In this document: piece by piece, positions 1 to 9,099 of the stretch
Numbering within the stretch: the first letter of the stretch is position 1
How the letters are laid out: every line of letters begins with the position of its first letter
Source: Hydra vulgaris
Lineage: Eukaryota; Cnidaria; Hydrozoa; Anthoathecata; Hydridae
Length of the DNA stretch: 64,000 bases
Assembly (NCBI RefSeq): GCF_038396675.1
Contig: NC_088934.1
Location: 5,533,501-5,597,500 of the forward strand
Reading direction: 5' to 3'
The notes under the pieces: generated by a model
Databases searched by the model: none
Seen by the model: the letters and a program-made list of their open reading frames with translations, nothing else
What the model was told of the DNA's origin: nothing
Program-made: the position numbers and the translations under genes

Positions 1-712
1 AAAAACCGGTTTTTTTGCAACCCTGCATATCGTCAAAAAAAGTTTTGGTAACAGCATCTTCATCGTACTGTAATCAGTTTATATTTATGTCTCCAATACA
101 GAATAATATTTTGTGCTCTTTGTTATTTTTAAGAAATATTTGTCTTAGGTGATTTGAAAAGTTTTTTATATCACCTTCAGGTGGTCTGTAACAGGTGGGC
201 ACCAGTATATTTTTTAATTTTTCATTTATTATTTCAATTGTAAAGACCTCACCATCGGCATCAGAAACCGAAAGATTGTCTCTAATTTTAGCAGTCAGAT
301 CATTATGAATATATGTTATAATTCCACCTCCTCGTTTTTGAACTTTTCGCTCATAAGATATTAGTTTGCAGTTCGGAATTATTAGGTTTGAATTAATTCT
401 GGATGATTCGTCAGAGCACCAAGTTTCTGTTAAGCAAATCATACTGAACAAATAGTTACATTCTATAAGAAAATGTTTTAGTTTGTCAATATTGTTAATT
501 ATACTTCTTATATTTATGTGTATCACCGTAAAGTCACTGTTTAATGATTTTAATTCATTTTTAAAAGTTACTAATTCAAAAAACCACGAGTTAAAATTAT
601 TTTCATTAAAAAAATGCTAATCTGGATCGAAAGAGTTATTAAGTAAAAAGTTATTAACCGATTTGAAAACATTAAAGTGTTGCGTTTTGTAATCTATTGT
701 TTGTTTACCCAT
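1..712 (-). pseudogene. LINE ORF2 fragment, endonuclease domain
   Basis: Read on the minus strand from an ATG at 712-710, this encodes the start of a non-LTR retrotransposon protein. A short N-terminal lead is followed by an apurinic-endonuclease-like (EEP) domain with the motifs HINIRSI, CLTETWCS (catalytic Glu), ERKVQKRGGGI, CYRPPEGD and GDIN. The frame holds two stops, TAG at 619-617 and TGA at 76-74, and continues past the second to the window edge, so the copy is dead and truncated here. The motif order fits CR1/L2/Jockey-like LINEs; I cannot fix the clade. The LINE piece at 42936-47760 has the same domain. The motifs are seen directly; the family follows from them. Confidence 0.85.
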
Positions 713-741
713 TAGTTAAAAAAATTAACTTTGTTGTGAAT

Positions 742-979
742 ATGCAATACGCGGAAAATGTAAACAGTTTTATGTGTGTTGTTGTTATTATAAATATTTT
801 AATGGATCTCGTAATTCCAAATCCTAGAAAGGGGAAAGAAAGTTATCCTTGGGATTACAAACATAAAAAAATAAAACAAGAACGTTTAATGGGACAGTCA
901 TACATAAATCATAAGGGAAATGAAGTCCCACCAAAGTACCCTAAGTTTACTTGCAGGTAAGTTTCAAACATCCAATGTA

Positions 980-1073
<94 letters not shown>

Positions 1074-2600
1074 TATATATACATTTACATATTGTATATT
1101 TAAATCATTTTAAACTTATCATAACTTTAATGTTTACATGAAACTATACTAAAATTATAAAAAATACTATGCTATAAGATTTTGAAACATTAATCAAATT
1201 TCATGAAAGCATAAGTTTAAAATAATTTAGATATATTATATGTTTATATGTCTAAAATTTATAGAATAGCATACTTAAAAACATTTTAACTTTAAAACCT
1301 AACCTTAAGTTCAAACCAGCTATAATACTTAGATATGGGTATACCTGTATTATACAGGTATGATGAGTAAAATGACTTTAAAGTAAATAATTTACAGGTT
1401 TTACATATTAAACCTTTCTTGAATAGAAGTTTGATATGCCTGAGTTTTGTTATGATTATTTTTTCAGATAGTTAACATACACTAAATAGTTATCTTGTTA
1501 TAGTAAGCTTAGGCCTATATAGTTCTTGAGAGTATAACATAGGTGAAAGCACTAAAAAGTCAAATACTCTTAATATGATTTGGTCTATTTCCCTACAACT
1601 TTGGTGGCAATATTGTTCTCTACTTAAGATTATAAATAATGCTGTGTATTTTTAATAAAAACGTTTTCTAGCTTATTTTAATTGTATATTATTTTTTCTG
1701 ATTTCTTTTTTAAGGTGCTATAAAATGTGTTTGGAAAACTTTGGAAAGGCTAACTGTGTGGATATCTTTTCCAAATTTTATGATATAAAAAACAAAGACA
1801 AACAAGATTTTTATATTCAAGGATTGATAGATTTCACTAAAGTTAAAAAAAGAGTTGAGCATCAAAAGAATCTTGAAAAACCAAAACAAACCAAATAGCT
1901 TCTTTTATCATGTGGTTGTAGGCAATATACGCGTAGAAATATGTTGCAGGGCACTTTTATCTGTCTTAACTATTAGTGAAAAATGATTAAGAAGAATAAG
2001 GAACCTTGGAATAATCCCTGAAGATAAAAGAGGAAAAGGTATTACTAATTGTCTTTCTCAAAATGTTTATGACATTGTTAGTAATCACATAAGATCATTT
2101 CCACTCAAGGAATCACATTACTCAGGCAAAAAGTATATTACTTCAATGCAAGTTTAAATGTAAAATTATGTGGCAACTTTTTTGTGATAAAAATCCAGAT
2201 TTAAAAGTGAGCAAGTCTTTTTACTGGAACCATTTTAAAACAAATTTTAACCTTCAGTTTGGGCGCCCACAAGTGAAGACTTGTTGTAAAAAGAGCAGCG
2301 CTGACTGATTAAGATGTAAAATTTAAAATTTTACATTGCTTTAAAACATGAAACATCAGAAGATAGCTCAAAGGAGGAGCACATTCTATCATTGGCATTT
2401 GACTATATGAAGACGCTAAGCATGTCAAAAATACCTGTCCGACAACTTTATTACATAAGACAGCTATCAGTCAATGTTTTTTCTATACATGACATTTAAG
2501 AAGAAAAAAGTCATATATATATACCATGAAGGTCAAGGAAGAAAAGGGCCTAATGAAGTCGCGACTTTTTTAAATGATCTCACTAGGAGCTCTTGTCCAA
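742..2600 (+). pseudogene. Decayed two-exon copy of a GQSY/Cys-rich multi-copy protein family
   Basis: A first exon (ATG at 742, end 956) encodes [20 protein letters not shown] and ends at a good donor, AG|GTAAGT. An intron holding a long TA repeat ends at TTTTTAAG (1714). The second exon (1715-1898) continues in frame with RCYKMCLENFGKANCVDIFS and then KQDFYIQGLIDF before a stop. Beyond it the same protein can be followed through several frameshifts: SCGCRQYTRRNMLQGTF, ITNCLSQNVYDIVSNHIRSF, SFYWNHFKTNFNLQFG, and a piece reading YHEGQGRKGPNEV near 2520-2570. I recognise this pattern from uncharacterised proteins that are highly multi-copy in cnidarian and arthropod genomes; their biochemical role is not known to me, and a transposon origin is an inference. 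The copy cannot make the full protein. Confidence 0.6.
981..1070. repeat. (TA)n microsatellite
   Basis: Uninterrupted TA dinucleotides for about 90 bases, inside the intron of the decayed gene at 742-2600. Confidence 0.98.
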
Positions 2601-3278
2601 ATTGGAGGAGTCACTGTTGAAGATGCAACATGGCTGAAGAAGAAATATTGAAGGACTGCATGTAAAAGTAAAGAGACTAGAAAATTTTTAGAAAGTTTGG
2701 GGGTTACATTTGAAGCTTAGAGCCGCTTACTGTCCTTCGGGGAATGGCATCATTGAAAGAAATCACCGAACTGTCAAAAGAGTGGCAAAGCAATAAAATA
2801 TTTCCATATCGGAGGCTGTTTATTCGTACAACGTCTCAATTGATAAACAGGGAGCAAGTCCGATGAGTAAACTGCACGCCTATGCCAAAGGATCAAAGGA
2901 TTGGACGAAAAGGATAAGCTGTCAATGTGCCCGAAAACTCACGAGTTGGTGTGTGGCTGAAGTCACCCGAGGCACGATGTGTGACAAAATGGCGTCCAGG
3001 TACCATTTCTCGGGATGTGTCAGAACAATTGGTTGATGTAGACGGGATGCCGCCCCACATAAAGCACATCAGAACAAGAAGCGGAACGCAGCAAACTCGA
3101 ATAAACAATATGACTGATATAGAAATAGAGGTAGGCAATAATAATACAAGTTGCGGCGAAAACATGGAGACAAGGCCGGCAAACGAGGACACGAATCATC
3201 TGGAGACTGGCTACAAGGTCCGGGAAAACCAAAGTCCCTCTGCGGAGGAGTATCAAGAACGACGGATATCCCTTCAAT
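2601..3278 (+). pseudogene. Gypsy-type LTR retrotransposon integrase C-terminus, 5' part
   Basis: From about 2719 the plus strand reads KLRAAYCPSGNGIIERNHRT, the integrase region carrying the third catalytic residue (the E of IIER). It is followed, after frameshifts and a stop, by YSYNVSIDKQGASPM and then an open stretch from 2927 with VGVWLKSPEARCVTKWRPGT and VDVDGMPPHIKHIRTRSG. This last piece is the small C-terminal beta domain typical of Ty3/Gypsy-like integrases. The open frame runs into the ISL2EU element at 3279 and resumes at 6850. Upstream pol domains are not visible. It is a remnant: no LTR or active RT was found nearby. Confidence 0.7.
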
Positions 3279-3346
3279 GGACCTTTCCCATAAATCGGCA
3301 AAAACGCAATGCATTGTGGTAGTTGTATTCATTTAAATCAAAACAA
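3279..3346 (+). repeat. Left terminal inverted repeat of ISL2EU
   Basis: Pairs with 6780-6847, differing at only a few bases near GGCAAAAACGC versus GGCAACTGCAC. The transposase ATG follows directly at 3347, so promoter function, if any, must lie in or outside this repeat. Confidence 0.93.
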
Positions 3347-5032
3347 ATGTCGAAAAGCCTAATAAATTTTAACAGTGATGTTCAATTATGTGAAAACAGT
3401 GAGATTGAACTTTGTGAAAACAGTGAAATTGAACTTTATGAAAACAGTGAAGATGATAGTGAAATTACTGAAGGTGAACTCACTTTTAACGGAGAAGTTG
3501 AACTTTGCGAAAACAGTGAACCACTCTTTTCACAAAGTTTAACTTCACTCTTTTCACAGAATTCGATCTCACTGAGAGAAGTTGAACACAGTGAAGTTGA
3601 CTTCAGTTCAACAAGTGGTGGATGTACTTGTTGTGTACCAAATTGTTTTAATAATTCTAAGCGTAATAAAAACTTATCATTTTATGTTATACCCAAGGGA
3701 AAAGTGTTAAGAAAGTTATGGTTAGCCAAAATTAGCAGAAAAGACTTTAGTCCTTCTTCTTCACACAGAGTTTGTTCAGCACACTTTCAAGGGAACAAAA
3801 AAACTTATATGAATAATGTTGCAACAATTATTCCAAAAACAGTTAAGCTAACTGCTCGTGTACCAAGGAAAACCAAAAATAGCCTTGGTTTAATACATAA
3901 AACAATACAAATACCTTATAATGAAGAACTATCGACACCTGTTTTAAGCTACGAAGAAACATTAAAACAAGAAAATAAAATTCTTAAAGATCAAATTGAG
4001 GACATTATAAAAGAAAAACAAGCGTTAGAAAACACTCAAAAAGAAGCTATATGTAAGCTCAATGACAAAATACTTCTATCACAATTTACAGTTGAAAGGT
4101 TTAAACATAACAAAGAACATTTCAAATTTTACACAGGTTTTGAAAATTTTGAACTATTTAAAGTAGTCATGAAGTTTTTAGAACCAGAAATATATTCACT
4201 AAATTATTGGGGTTCAATGTCTACTGTTGCTGACGATTTAAGTGAAAATTCTTCATCTAAAACAAGAGGAAGATCACGTATATTAAACGTTGAAGAGGAA
4301 TTTTTCATGGTGCTAATTCGACTACGTTGCGCCTTTCCTATAGAAGATTTAGCAATACGGTTTAATATTTCATCAAGCACTACCAGTAGGATATTAATTA
4401 CTTGGTATGATTTTTTGCACATAAAATTTAGATCAATTCCAATATGGCCAACAAAAAAACTAGTTAATGAAACAATGCCTAGCTGCTTTAAAGATGTATA
4501 CCCTAATACTCGTGTAATTATAGACTGTACAGAAATATTTACTGTGATGCCAACTAGCTATCGCACTCAATCAGCTATGTTTTCAAAATATAAACATCAT
4601 CACACAGCAAAGGGTTTGATTGGTATTGCACCGAGTGGTGCCATTACATTTGTATCTGATTTATATGCTGGAAGATCAAGTGATAAACAGATAACAAATC
4701 ACTGTGGCATACTAAAATTATTAGAAAAAGGTGATAGCCTGATGGCTGATAGAGGTTTCGATATCGTAAATGACTTACCAAAAGGAATTAGTCTCAACAT
4801 ACCACCATTTCTTGAAGGCGATTTTCAACTTACATTGGAAAAAGAATTAGAAACAAGACGAATTGCATCTGTGCGAATTCATGTCGAACGTGCAATTGCA
4901 AGAATCAAAAACTACAGAATATTACAAAACACATTTCCACTTTCAATGGCTGCTGACATGAACAAAATATGGGTCATAGTTTGTTATTTAGTTACTTTTC
5001 TGCCACCTCTAATAAAAACTGATAGCAAATAA
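3347..5032 (+). CDS. THAP-domain DDE_Tnp_4 transposase (ISL2EU)
   Basis: Expected to bind the element ends and catalyse transposition. The start chosen is ATG 3347, giving 561 residues; the in-frame extension upstream begins with TTG inside the terminal repeat and is unlikely. Residues 1-90 are acidic and contain imperfect LCENSE repeats. A THAP zinc finger follows at about 95-163 (CCVPNC, KLWLAKISRKDF, RVCSAHF, ending IIPKT). A coiled coil lies near 205-240, then a helix-turn-helix region (EEFFMVLIRLRCAFPIEDLA). The RNase H-like core has D393 (VIIDCTE), D468 (MADRGF) and E514 (RIHVERAIARIK), so the presumed triad is complete. The frame is open to a TAA at 5030-5032. Family features are established knowledge; activity is an inference. 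Confidence 0.92.
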   Translation: MSKSLINFNSDVQLCENSEIELCENSEIELYENSEDDSEITEGELTFNGEVELCENSEPLFSQSLTSLFSQNSISLREVEHSEVDFSSTSGGCTCCVPNCFNNSKRNKNLSFYVIPKGKVLRKLWLAKISRKDFSPSSSHRVCSAHFQGNKKTYMNNVATIIPKTVKLTARVPRKTKNSLGLIHKTIQIPYNEELSTPVLSYEETLKQENKILKDQIEDIIKEKQALENTQKEAICKLNDKILLSQFTVERFKHNKEHFKFYTGFENFELFKVVMKFLEPEIYSLNYWGSMSTVADDLSENSSSKTRGRSRILNVEEEFFMVLIRLRCAFPIEDLAIRFNISSSTTSRILITWYDFLHIKFRSIPIWPTKKLVNETMPSCFKDVYPNTRVIIDCTEIFTVMPTSYRTQSAMFSKYKHHHTAKGLIGIAPSGAITFVSDLYAGRSSDKQITNHCGILKLLEKGDSLMADRGFDIVNDLPKGISLNIPPFLEGDFQLTLEKELETRRIASVRIHVERAIARIKNYRILQNTFPLSMAADMNKIWVIVCYLVTFLPPLIKTDSK

Positions 5033-5079
5033 TGTAACCAGACAAAAAAAGAAACATTTTATAAATATTCTGTAAACGT

Positions 5080-6744
5080 TTATTTTACTTTAAATATTTC
5101 TGATGACATAAATTTGAAATAAAAATCTGTTAACTCTGGAAAAATAATTGTATTCCATAATTCCGCATCATACTCTATTGTTTCGATGTGCAATGATTTT
5201 TCTGTGTATACAATAAAATCAATTGTTTTAGTTTCTGTTAGTGCCATAACGCCTTGACACTGATAGTAATAAGGATGGTTTATTTTTAATTTTGGAGCAC
5301 CATCGTTAAATTTCAAATAAAAGTTTTTATCTTGACACGCTTCTTTAATTGTTAAATGTTTTTTTGAAGAAGGACATTTTACTTCAAGTACTTTTTCAGC
5401 GCTAACTACTCCATCAGGGCTACAACCCAACCAAGGGCATTTTGGGTTTATAAAAAAACCACATCGAGTAACACTTGACTTCGTTATGTTTTCATTTAGT
5501 TTTATTGCTATATCTTCATTAACCTTTCCCCACATACAGTTTTCTCCTGCTTTGATATTTTTTGTTTGTAAACATTTTTTTAAAATTGATGTAGGGTAAA
5601 TTTTTTTCCACCTATTTATTACAGTACCAAAATTTGAAGCTGTCAATCGTTTGCATCTTTCTTGATACCATAATGTACTTTCAGATTGTTTAACTGTATT
5701 GACTTCAATATTTTTAGCTTCCTCAATATCAACAATTAAATGTAATTCTACAAATGCTTTTTGTTCAGTAGACAAACAACTTAAATCAATGACTTTTTTT
5801 AAATTGTCAAATAGAGTAATAATAATCAATCGGTCATCTTTTTTACTAAAAGGTTCTGCAATATCATTGTCTATAAATGTTGACAGAGATGAATTAAAAA
5901 AGGAACATGCCTGAAAGTTATTATCACGAATTATTGAAGATATATATGTCCCCTGGCAGAGATTTTCTAAACCTTTACAAAGAGTTTGAAGTTGTAAAGT
6001 TGAGGTTTCGTAACAATTTGGTAATGAATGGTATCTACGTGTTCCTGAAACTAAAGGTCTTTTTCGAGTACTATTTTTGTCTTTAAAAGCGTCAGCTTTT
6101 TCAAAATTTAAGTTTGAAAACAAAATTGCTTCAGAGTTGGATGATTCACCTGGTACATGCCATATCTGTAAAACATCAGTACATGTTTCTGTTTCTGGGA
6201 CCACTTTAATGTCTAACTCTTTATAATCAACTTGTTGATATAATGATGCAGCAACATGCATACAACAGCCCCCCGCACCAGCTTTACAATGGCATTTCGA
6301 ATAAAGTATTTCACCAGTAGATTGGCACAAGTGTATAAAAACTTCGTATTGTTTACGTTTCATAGAAGCAGCAACATTAGACTTAACAATAAACAAATTT
6401 ATGGATGCTGTTACATTCGCTTTAACACATACATTTTTGACATAGTTTTCTTTAAATAAACGATAGCCAAGAGTTTGGTGTTTATTGGCTCCTTTTTTAC
6501 AATTATCAATATGTATAGTATCATTAACAAGATATTTCTTGATAAAATTGTGAGATATATTTGGTAAAAGTGAAATGTCTCTTGACCAAGTTGATATACT
6601 CTTGTTTATAGATTCTTCTTCGTCAACAGCAATAAGCTCATCATGCTTAAGTTCCCGAAACATAGCTTTAGATGCCTGGCAAGAGTTCTGAAAAGAACTA
6701 GCATCAATTTTATTTTCTAAATTAGCATTAAAAGAACTAATCAT
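5080..6744 (-). CDS. SWIM zinc finger / YqaJ-like exonuclease protein (ISL2EU)
   Basis: This is the second protein of the ISL2EU element, 554 residues, starting at ATG 6744-6742 just inside the right terminal repeat. A SWIM-type zinc finger lies at C151-x-C153-x7-C161-x-H163 (KCHCKAGAGGCCMHVAASLY). The C-terminal half is a YqaJ/lambda-exonuclease-type nuclease: YQERCKRLTASNFG near 360, then PWLGCSPDGVV and VLEVKCPSS, the motifs that carry the metal-binding acidic residues and Lys of this fold, and NHPYYYQCQGVMALT. Its role in transposition is not known to me; end processing or helping element replication is a guess. It faces the transposase across 47 bases, so the two transcripts may share or overlap 3' ends. 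No disabling mutation is seen. Confidence 0.9.
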   Translation of the reverse strand: MISSFNANLENKIDASSFQNSCQASKAMFRELKHDELIAVDEEESINKSISTWSRDISLLPNISHNFIKKYLVNDTIHIDNCKKGANKHQTLGYRLFKENYVKNVCVKANVTASINLFIVKSNVAASMKRKQYEVFIHLCQSTGEILYSKCHCKAGAGGCCMHVAASLYQQVDYKELDIKVVPETETCTDVLQIWHVPGESSNSEAILFSNLNFEKADAFKDKNSTRKRPLVSGTRRYHSLPNCYETSTLQLQTLCKGLENLCQGTYISSIIRDNNFQACSFFNSSLSTFIDNDIAEPFSKKDDRLIIITLFDNLKKVIDLSCLSTEQKAFVELHLIVDIEEAKNIEVNTVKQSESTLWYQERCKRLTASNFGTVINRWKKIYPTSILKKCLQTKNIKAGENCMWGKVNEDIAIKLNENITKSSVTRCGFFINPKCPWLGCSPDGVVSAEKVLEVKCPSSKKHLTIKEACQDKNFYLKFNDGAPKLKINHPYYYQCQGVMALTETKTIDFIVYTEKSLHIETIEYDAELWNTIIFPELTDFYFKFMSSEIFKVK

Positions 6745-6779
6745 TATAATAATATTTAATTCCTAATACTTTAATCGGA

Positions 6780-6847
6780 TTGTTTTGATTTAAATGAATA
6801 CAACTACCACAATGCATTGTGCAGTTGCCGATTTATGGGAAAGGTCC
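6780..6847 (-). repeat. Right terminal inverted repeat of ISL2EU
   Basis: Inverted copy of 3279-3346, followed by AT (6848-6849) that matches the AT before the left repeat. Confidence 0.93.
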
Positions 6848-6944
6848 ATACTCTAACGATTGTTGCTCTTCCGACTGTGATTCTTGAGGACCAAGCAGGA
6901 GTGTAATTGAATTGCGTGGGAGAAATTATGTACGACGGTTTTGA
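6848..6944 (+). pseudogene. Gypsy integrase C-terminus, 3' part
   Basis: If the ISL2EU element and one AT are removed, the reading frame that ends RRISLQ at 3278 continues as YSNDCCSSDCDS, a TGA, then GPSRSVIELRGRNYVRRF and a TGA at 6942-6944. An Arg-rich end of this kind is usual for such pol proteins. One in-frame stop separates the two pieces. Confidence 0.5.
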
Positions 6945-7060
6945 CTGACATATTTTCCTTGAGAAAATATAAATATACTTAAAGCGGTTTTTTTTATGAA
7001 CACATTTGAGGTGATTTGTAAAGTATAAATTGAACGTGAAATTTTTGTAAAGAGAGTTTT

Positions 7061-7789
7061 TTAAATGAGTAAAAAGAAAGATTTTGAAATTGTAATGTTC
7101 TCGCTGCCTGCGAGAAAATTACAGTTTGTAAAGCCCATTCTCTTACCTCTAAGCATTTTAGTTTTGTAAATATATTTAGGTTCACATTTTGCTTCCATAT
7201 CATACCTATAAAAATCTAACTCTGCTCCTAATACTTTTTTGGTTTTTAAGGTGTCACCTAACAATACATATTCATCATCTGCTTCCTTTAAAGTCAACCA
7301 CACCTTTGTTCTTAATTTTAACAACTCATTTACAAATTTAGCTTTTTGAAGAAAGCTTTTCTTTTAGTTGTTTTTTTAGCTTTCTGTTTTTCAGACAATC
7401 TTTCACTCATTTCAAACTTTATTTTCTAAATGACGTTGTTTGTATTTATCTTTTATTTTATTAAAGTTACTTGAAGCGCTTTTAAGCAACAAGTCACGCT
7501 CATCCAAAGTCTTTTTATCCAACCAGTCTAGTATTTTATTTTTATACCACATAGTATAAGTTTGTATATTTTGTATTTTGGCATAAGTTTTGTTGCGAAT
7601 TACTATTCCGAGAGCCCGCACTTCAGCTAAATATAAATTGTTGTAAATATCTTCTTTAACTGCAAGTAAAGGATTATTTAGGTTCGGCAAATTTTGAAGA
7701 AACTCTAAAATATCCTTGGAATGAAAATACAAAGTTGCAGCATTATAATAGAGTATATTAAATCGGTTACCAACAAAGGGTGCTAGCAT
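7061..7789 (-). pseudogene. Degraded copy of a cnidarian multi-copy protein family
   Basis: Three minus-strand blocks, joined by two frameshifts, form one ancestral frame. The blocks are NRFNILYYNAATLYFHSKD with MWYKNKILDWLDKKTLDERD (7789-7412), a Lys-rich linker ERLSEKQKAKKTTKRKAFF (about 7408-7345), and KLRTKVWLTLKEADDEYVLL with RYDMEAKCEPKYIYKTK (7324-7061). The arrangement 'WxNNKTxxWLxxxxxDE, Lys-rich coiled stretch, LxFYxxVL' matches uncharacterised proteins I remember as abundant in coral and Hydra genomes. No function is known to me. The copy is broken and starts inside the family's middle region; the N-terminal part is not found upstream. Confidence 0.5.
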
Positions 7790-8877
7790 ACACTTACTTT
7801 ATCCTTTAACAGCAAGAAATGCATTAAAATACCTTTAACATGAAAAGCATTAGATGCAGTTCTTATCAATTTAGTGGCACCTGATTCTGCAGTATTTAAT
7901 GATAAAAATATTTTCATAACTACTGTTTAAAACTAACTTTTCAAAAGATTTAATTGTTTTATCAGAGATTTTGTATCAATTGAGGAAAGCAGATATTTTA
8001 TAAAAGTATAATTATTTTACTTTTCGTAAAAGTTTTTACTATGACATGAAAAATAAAAAAAATTGGTCTAAATCTATTTTGAAAAAGTATACTTTATCTA
8101 TAAAAAACTGCAAAAATTTTGTCTACGGAATTCTTCACGTGACTGAAGTACCTAATACATGATGAAATCTTTAAAAATAGTTTTTTGTTCTTTAAATCAA
8201 ATAATAATATAAATTTTTTTAAAAATGGCTGCCAATTTCCCGAAAAATAGTCAAAAAGTCACATAACAATATCAGAGGTTCTCGTACTTATCTTTTACTT
8301 CGTTTATAAAAAAATTAAGTGTGTTAGGCCCATATTTAGTTAGAGATTTTAATGTGAATTCATTACTTTAGGTTTTACGACTTTTTGAATATCAAAAATA
8401 TCAATATTTACAAGAAAAAATAAGATATCTCAAGATATATTTATTAACTTTCAAAATCTCTAGCTAAAAAGAAAGATATTAATGCAAGTATCAATTTCAA
8501 AAACTGTATAGAAGAGGTAACATAGTGGTTTATTGAGCATCTTTTTGTAGACTTATTTATTATGATTTAAATAATACAAAGAATGTGTACTATATTCATA
8601 TAATACATGTTCAAAATACATATATTCTTCCATGAACAAAAAATATAAATTATATTTCAACATATTAAAACATTAAGACATTCAACTTTTGACAAATTAA
8701 GTCATGAACCTTGGTTACTTAACTGCATATTTTAGTGTTTACTGAACCAAACGTAAAAATATTCTAGTCTACACGACATTTAGTTTTAATAGTCACGCGA
8801 ACAATTCGCGCTGAAAGATTTTTGGCCAAAAATTAACAAAAAAATATGATTTTATATCAACTTTGTTCATTAAAGTA
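7790..8877. other. Non-coding A+T-rich stretch
   Basis: No open frame or recognisable repeat in this kilobase beyond short A/T runs. Nothing further can be supported. Confidence 0.6.
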
Positions 8878-9000
8878 CATAAAATTTTACAAAACTTGAC
8901 AATTCAAAACAACTATGACTTTTAGAGTACTAAGTATTATTTTAAAAGTTAAGATTTAAAAAAAATTGTTTTGTTTTTCAACAGTTTTTATCACTCTCAG
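8878..9000 (+). repeat. Dispersed repeat, copy 1
   Basis: This segment (AAAATTTTACAAAACTT ... TTTTTAGAGTACTAAGTATT ... TTTTTATCACT) recurs at 12957-13064 in the same orientation, at about 80% identity by eye. Copy 1 leads straight into the 16-base minisatellite, whose unit resembles the end of the shared segment. Confidence 0.65.
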
Positions 9001-9095
9001 TTTTTATCACTCTCAGTTTTTATTACTCTCAGTTTTTATCACTCTCAGTTTTTATCACTCTCAGTTTTTATCACTCGTAGTTTTTATCACTCGTA
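8984..9095 (+). repeat. 16-base minisatellite, seven copies
   Basis: The unit TTTTTATCACTCTCAG repeats seven times, with one T/C change and a CTCAG to CGTAG change in the last two copies. The related locus at 13050-13066 has only one unit, so the array expanded here. Confidence 0.9.
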
Positions 9096-9099
9096 TGTA

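Larger units (their letters stand above)
3279..6847. mobile_element. ISL2EU-type DNA transposon, apparently complete
   Basis: A 3.57-kb element bounded by near-identical 68-base terminal inverted repeats (3279-3346 and 6780-6847, starting GGACCTTTCCCATAAATCGG) and flanked on both sides by AT (3277-3278 and 6848-6849), read as a 2-base target-site duplication. It holds two full-length open frames in tail-to-tail orientation: a THAP/DDE transposase (+) and a SWIM/YqaJ-nuclease protein (-), with only 47 bases between the stop codons. The pairing of a DDE transposase with a YqaJ exonuclease is, as I recall, the hallmark of the ISL2EU superfamily. No frameshift or premature stop is seen in either gene, so this copy may be recent. 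It sits inside an older Gypsy integrase remnant. Confidence 0.9.

Noticed and set aside
920-1141. Frame encoding alternating Tyr-Ile
   Set aside because: It is the (TA)n microsatellite in an intron.
3020-3332. Minus-strand open frames opposite the Gypsy integrase tail
   Set aside because: Shadows of the plus-strand frame; no recognisable domain.
5699-6459. Plus-strand frames opposite the ISL2EU nuclease gene
   Set aside because: Shadow frames of a clear minus-strand gene.
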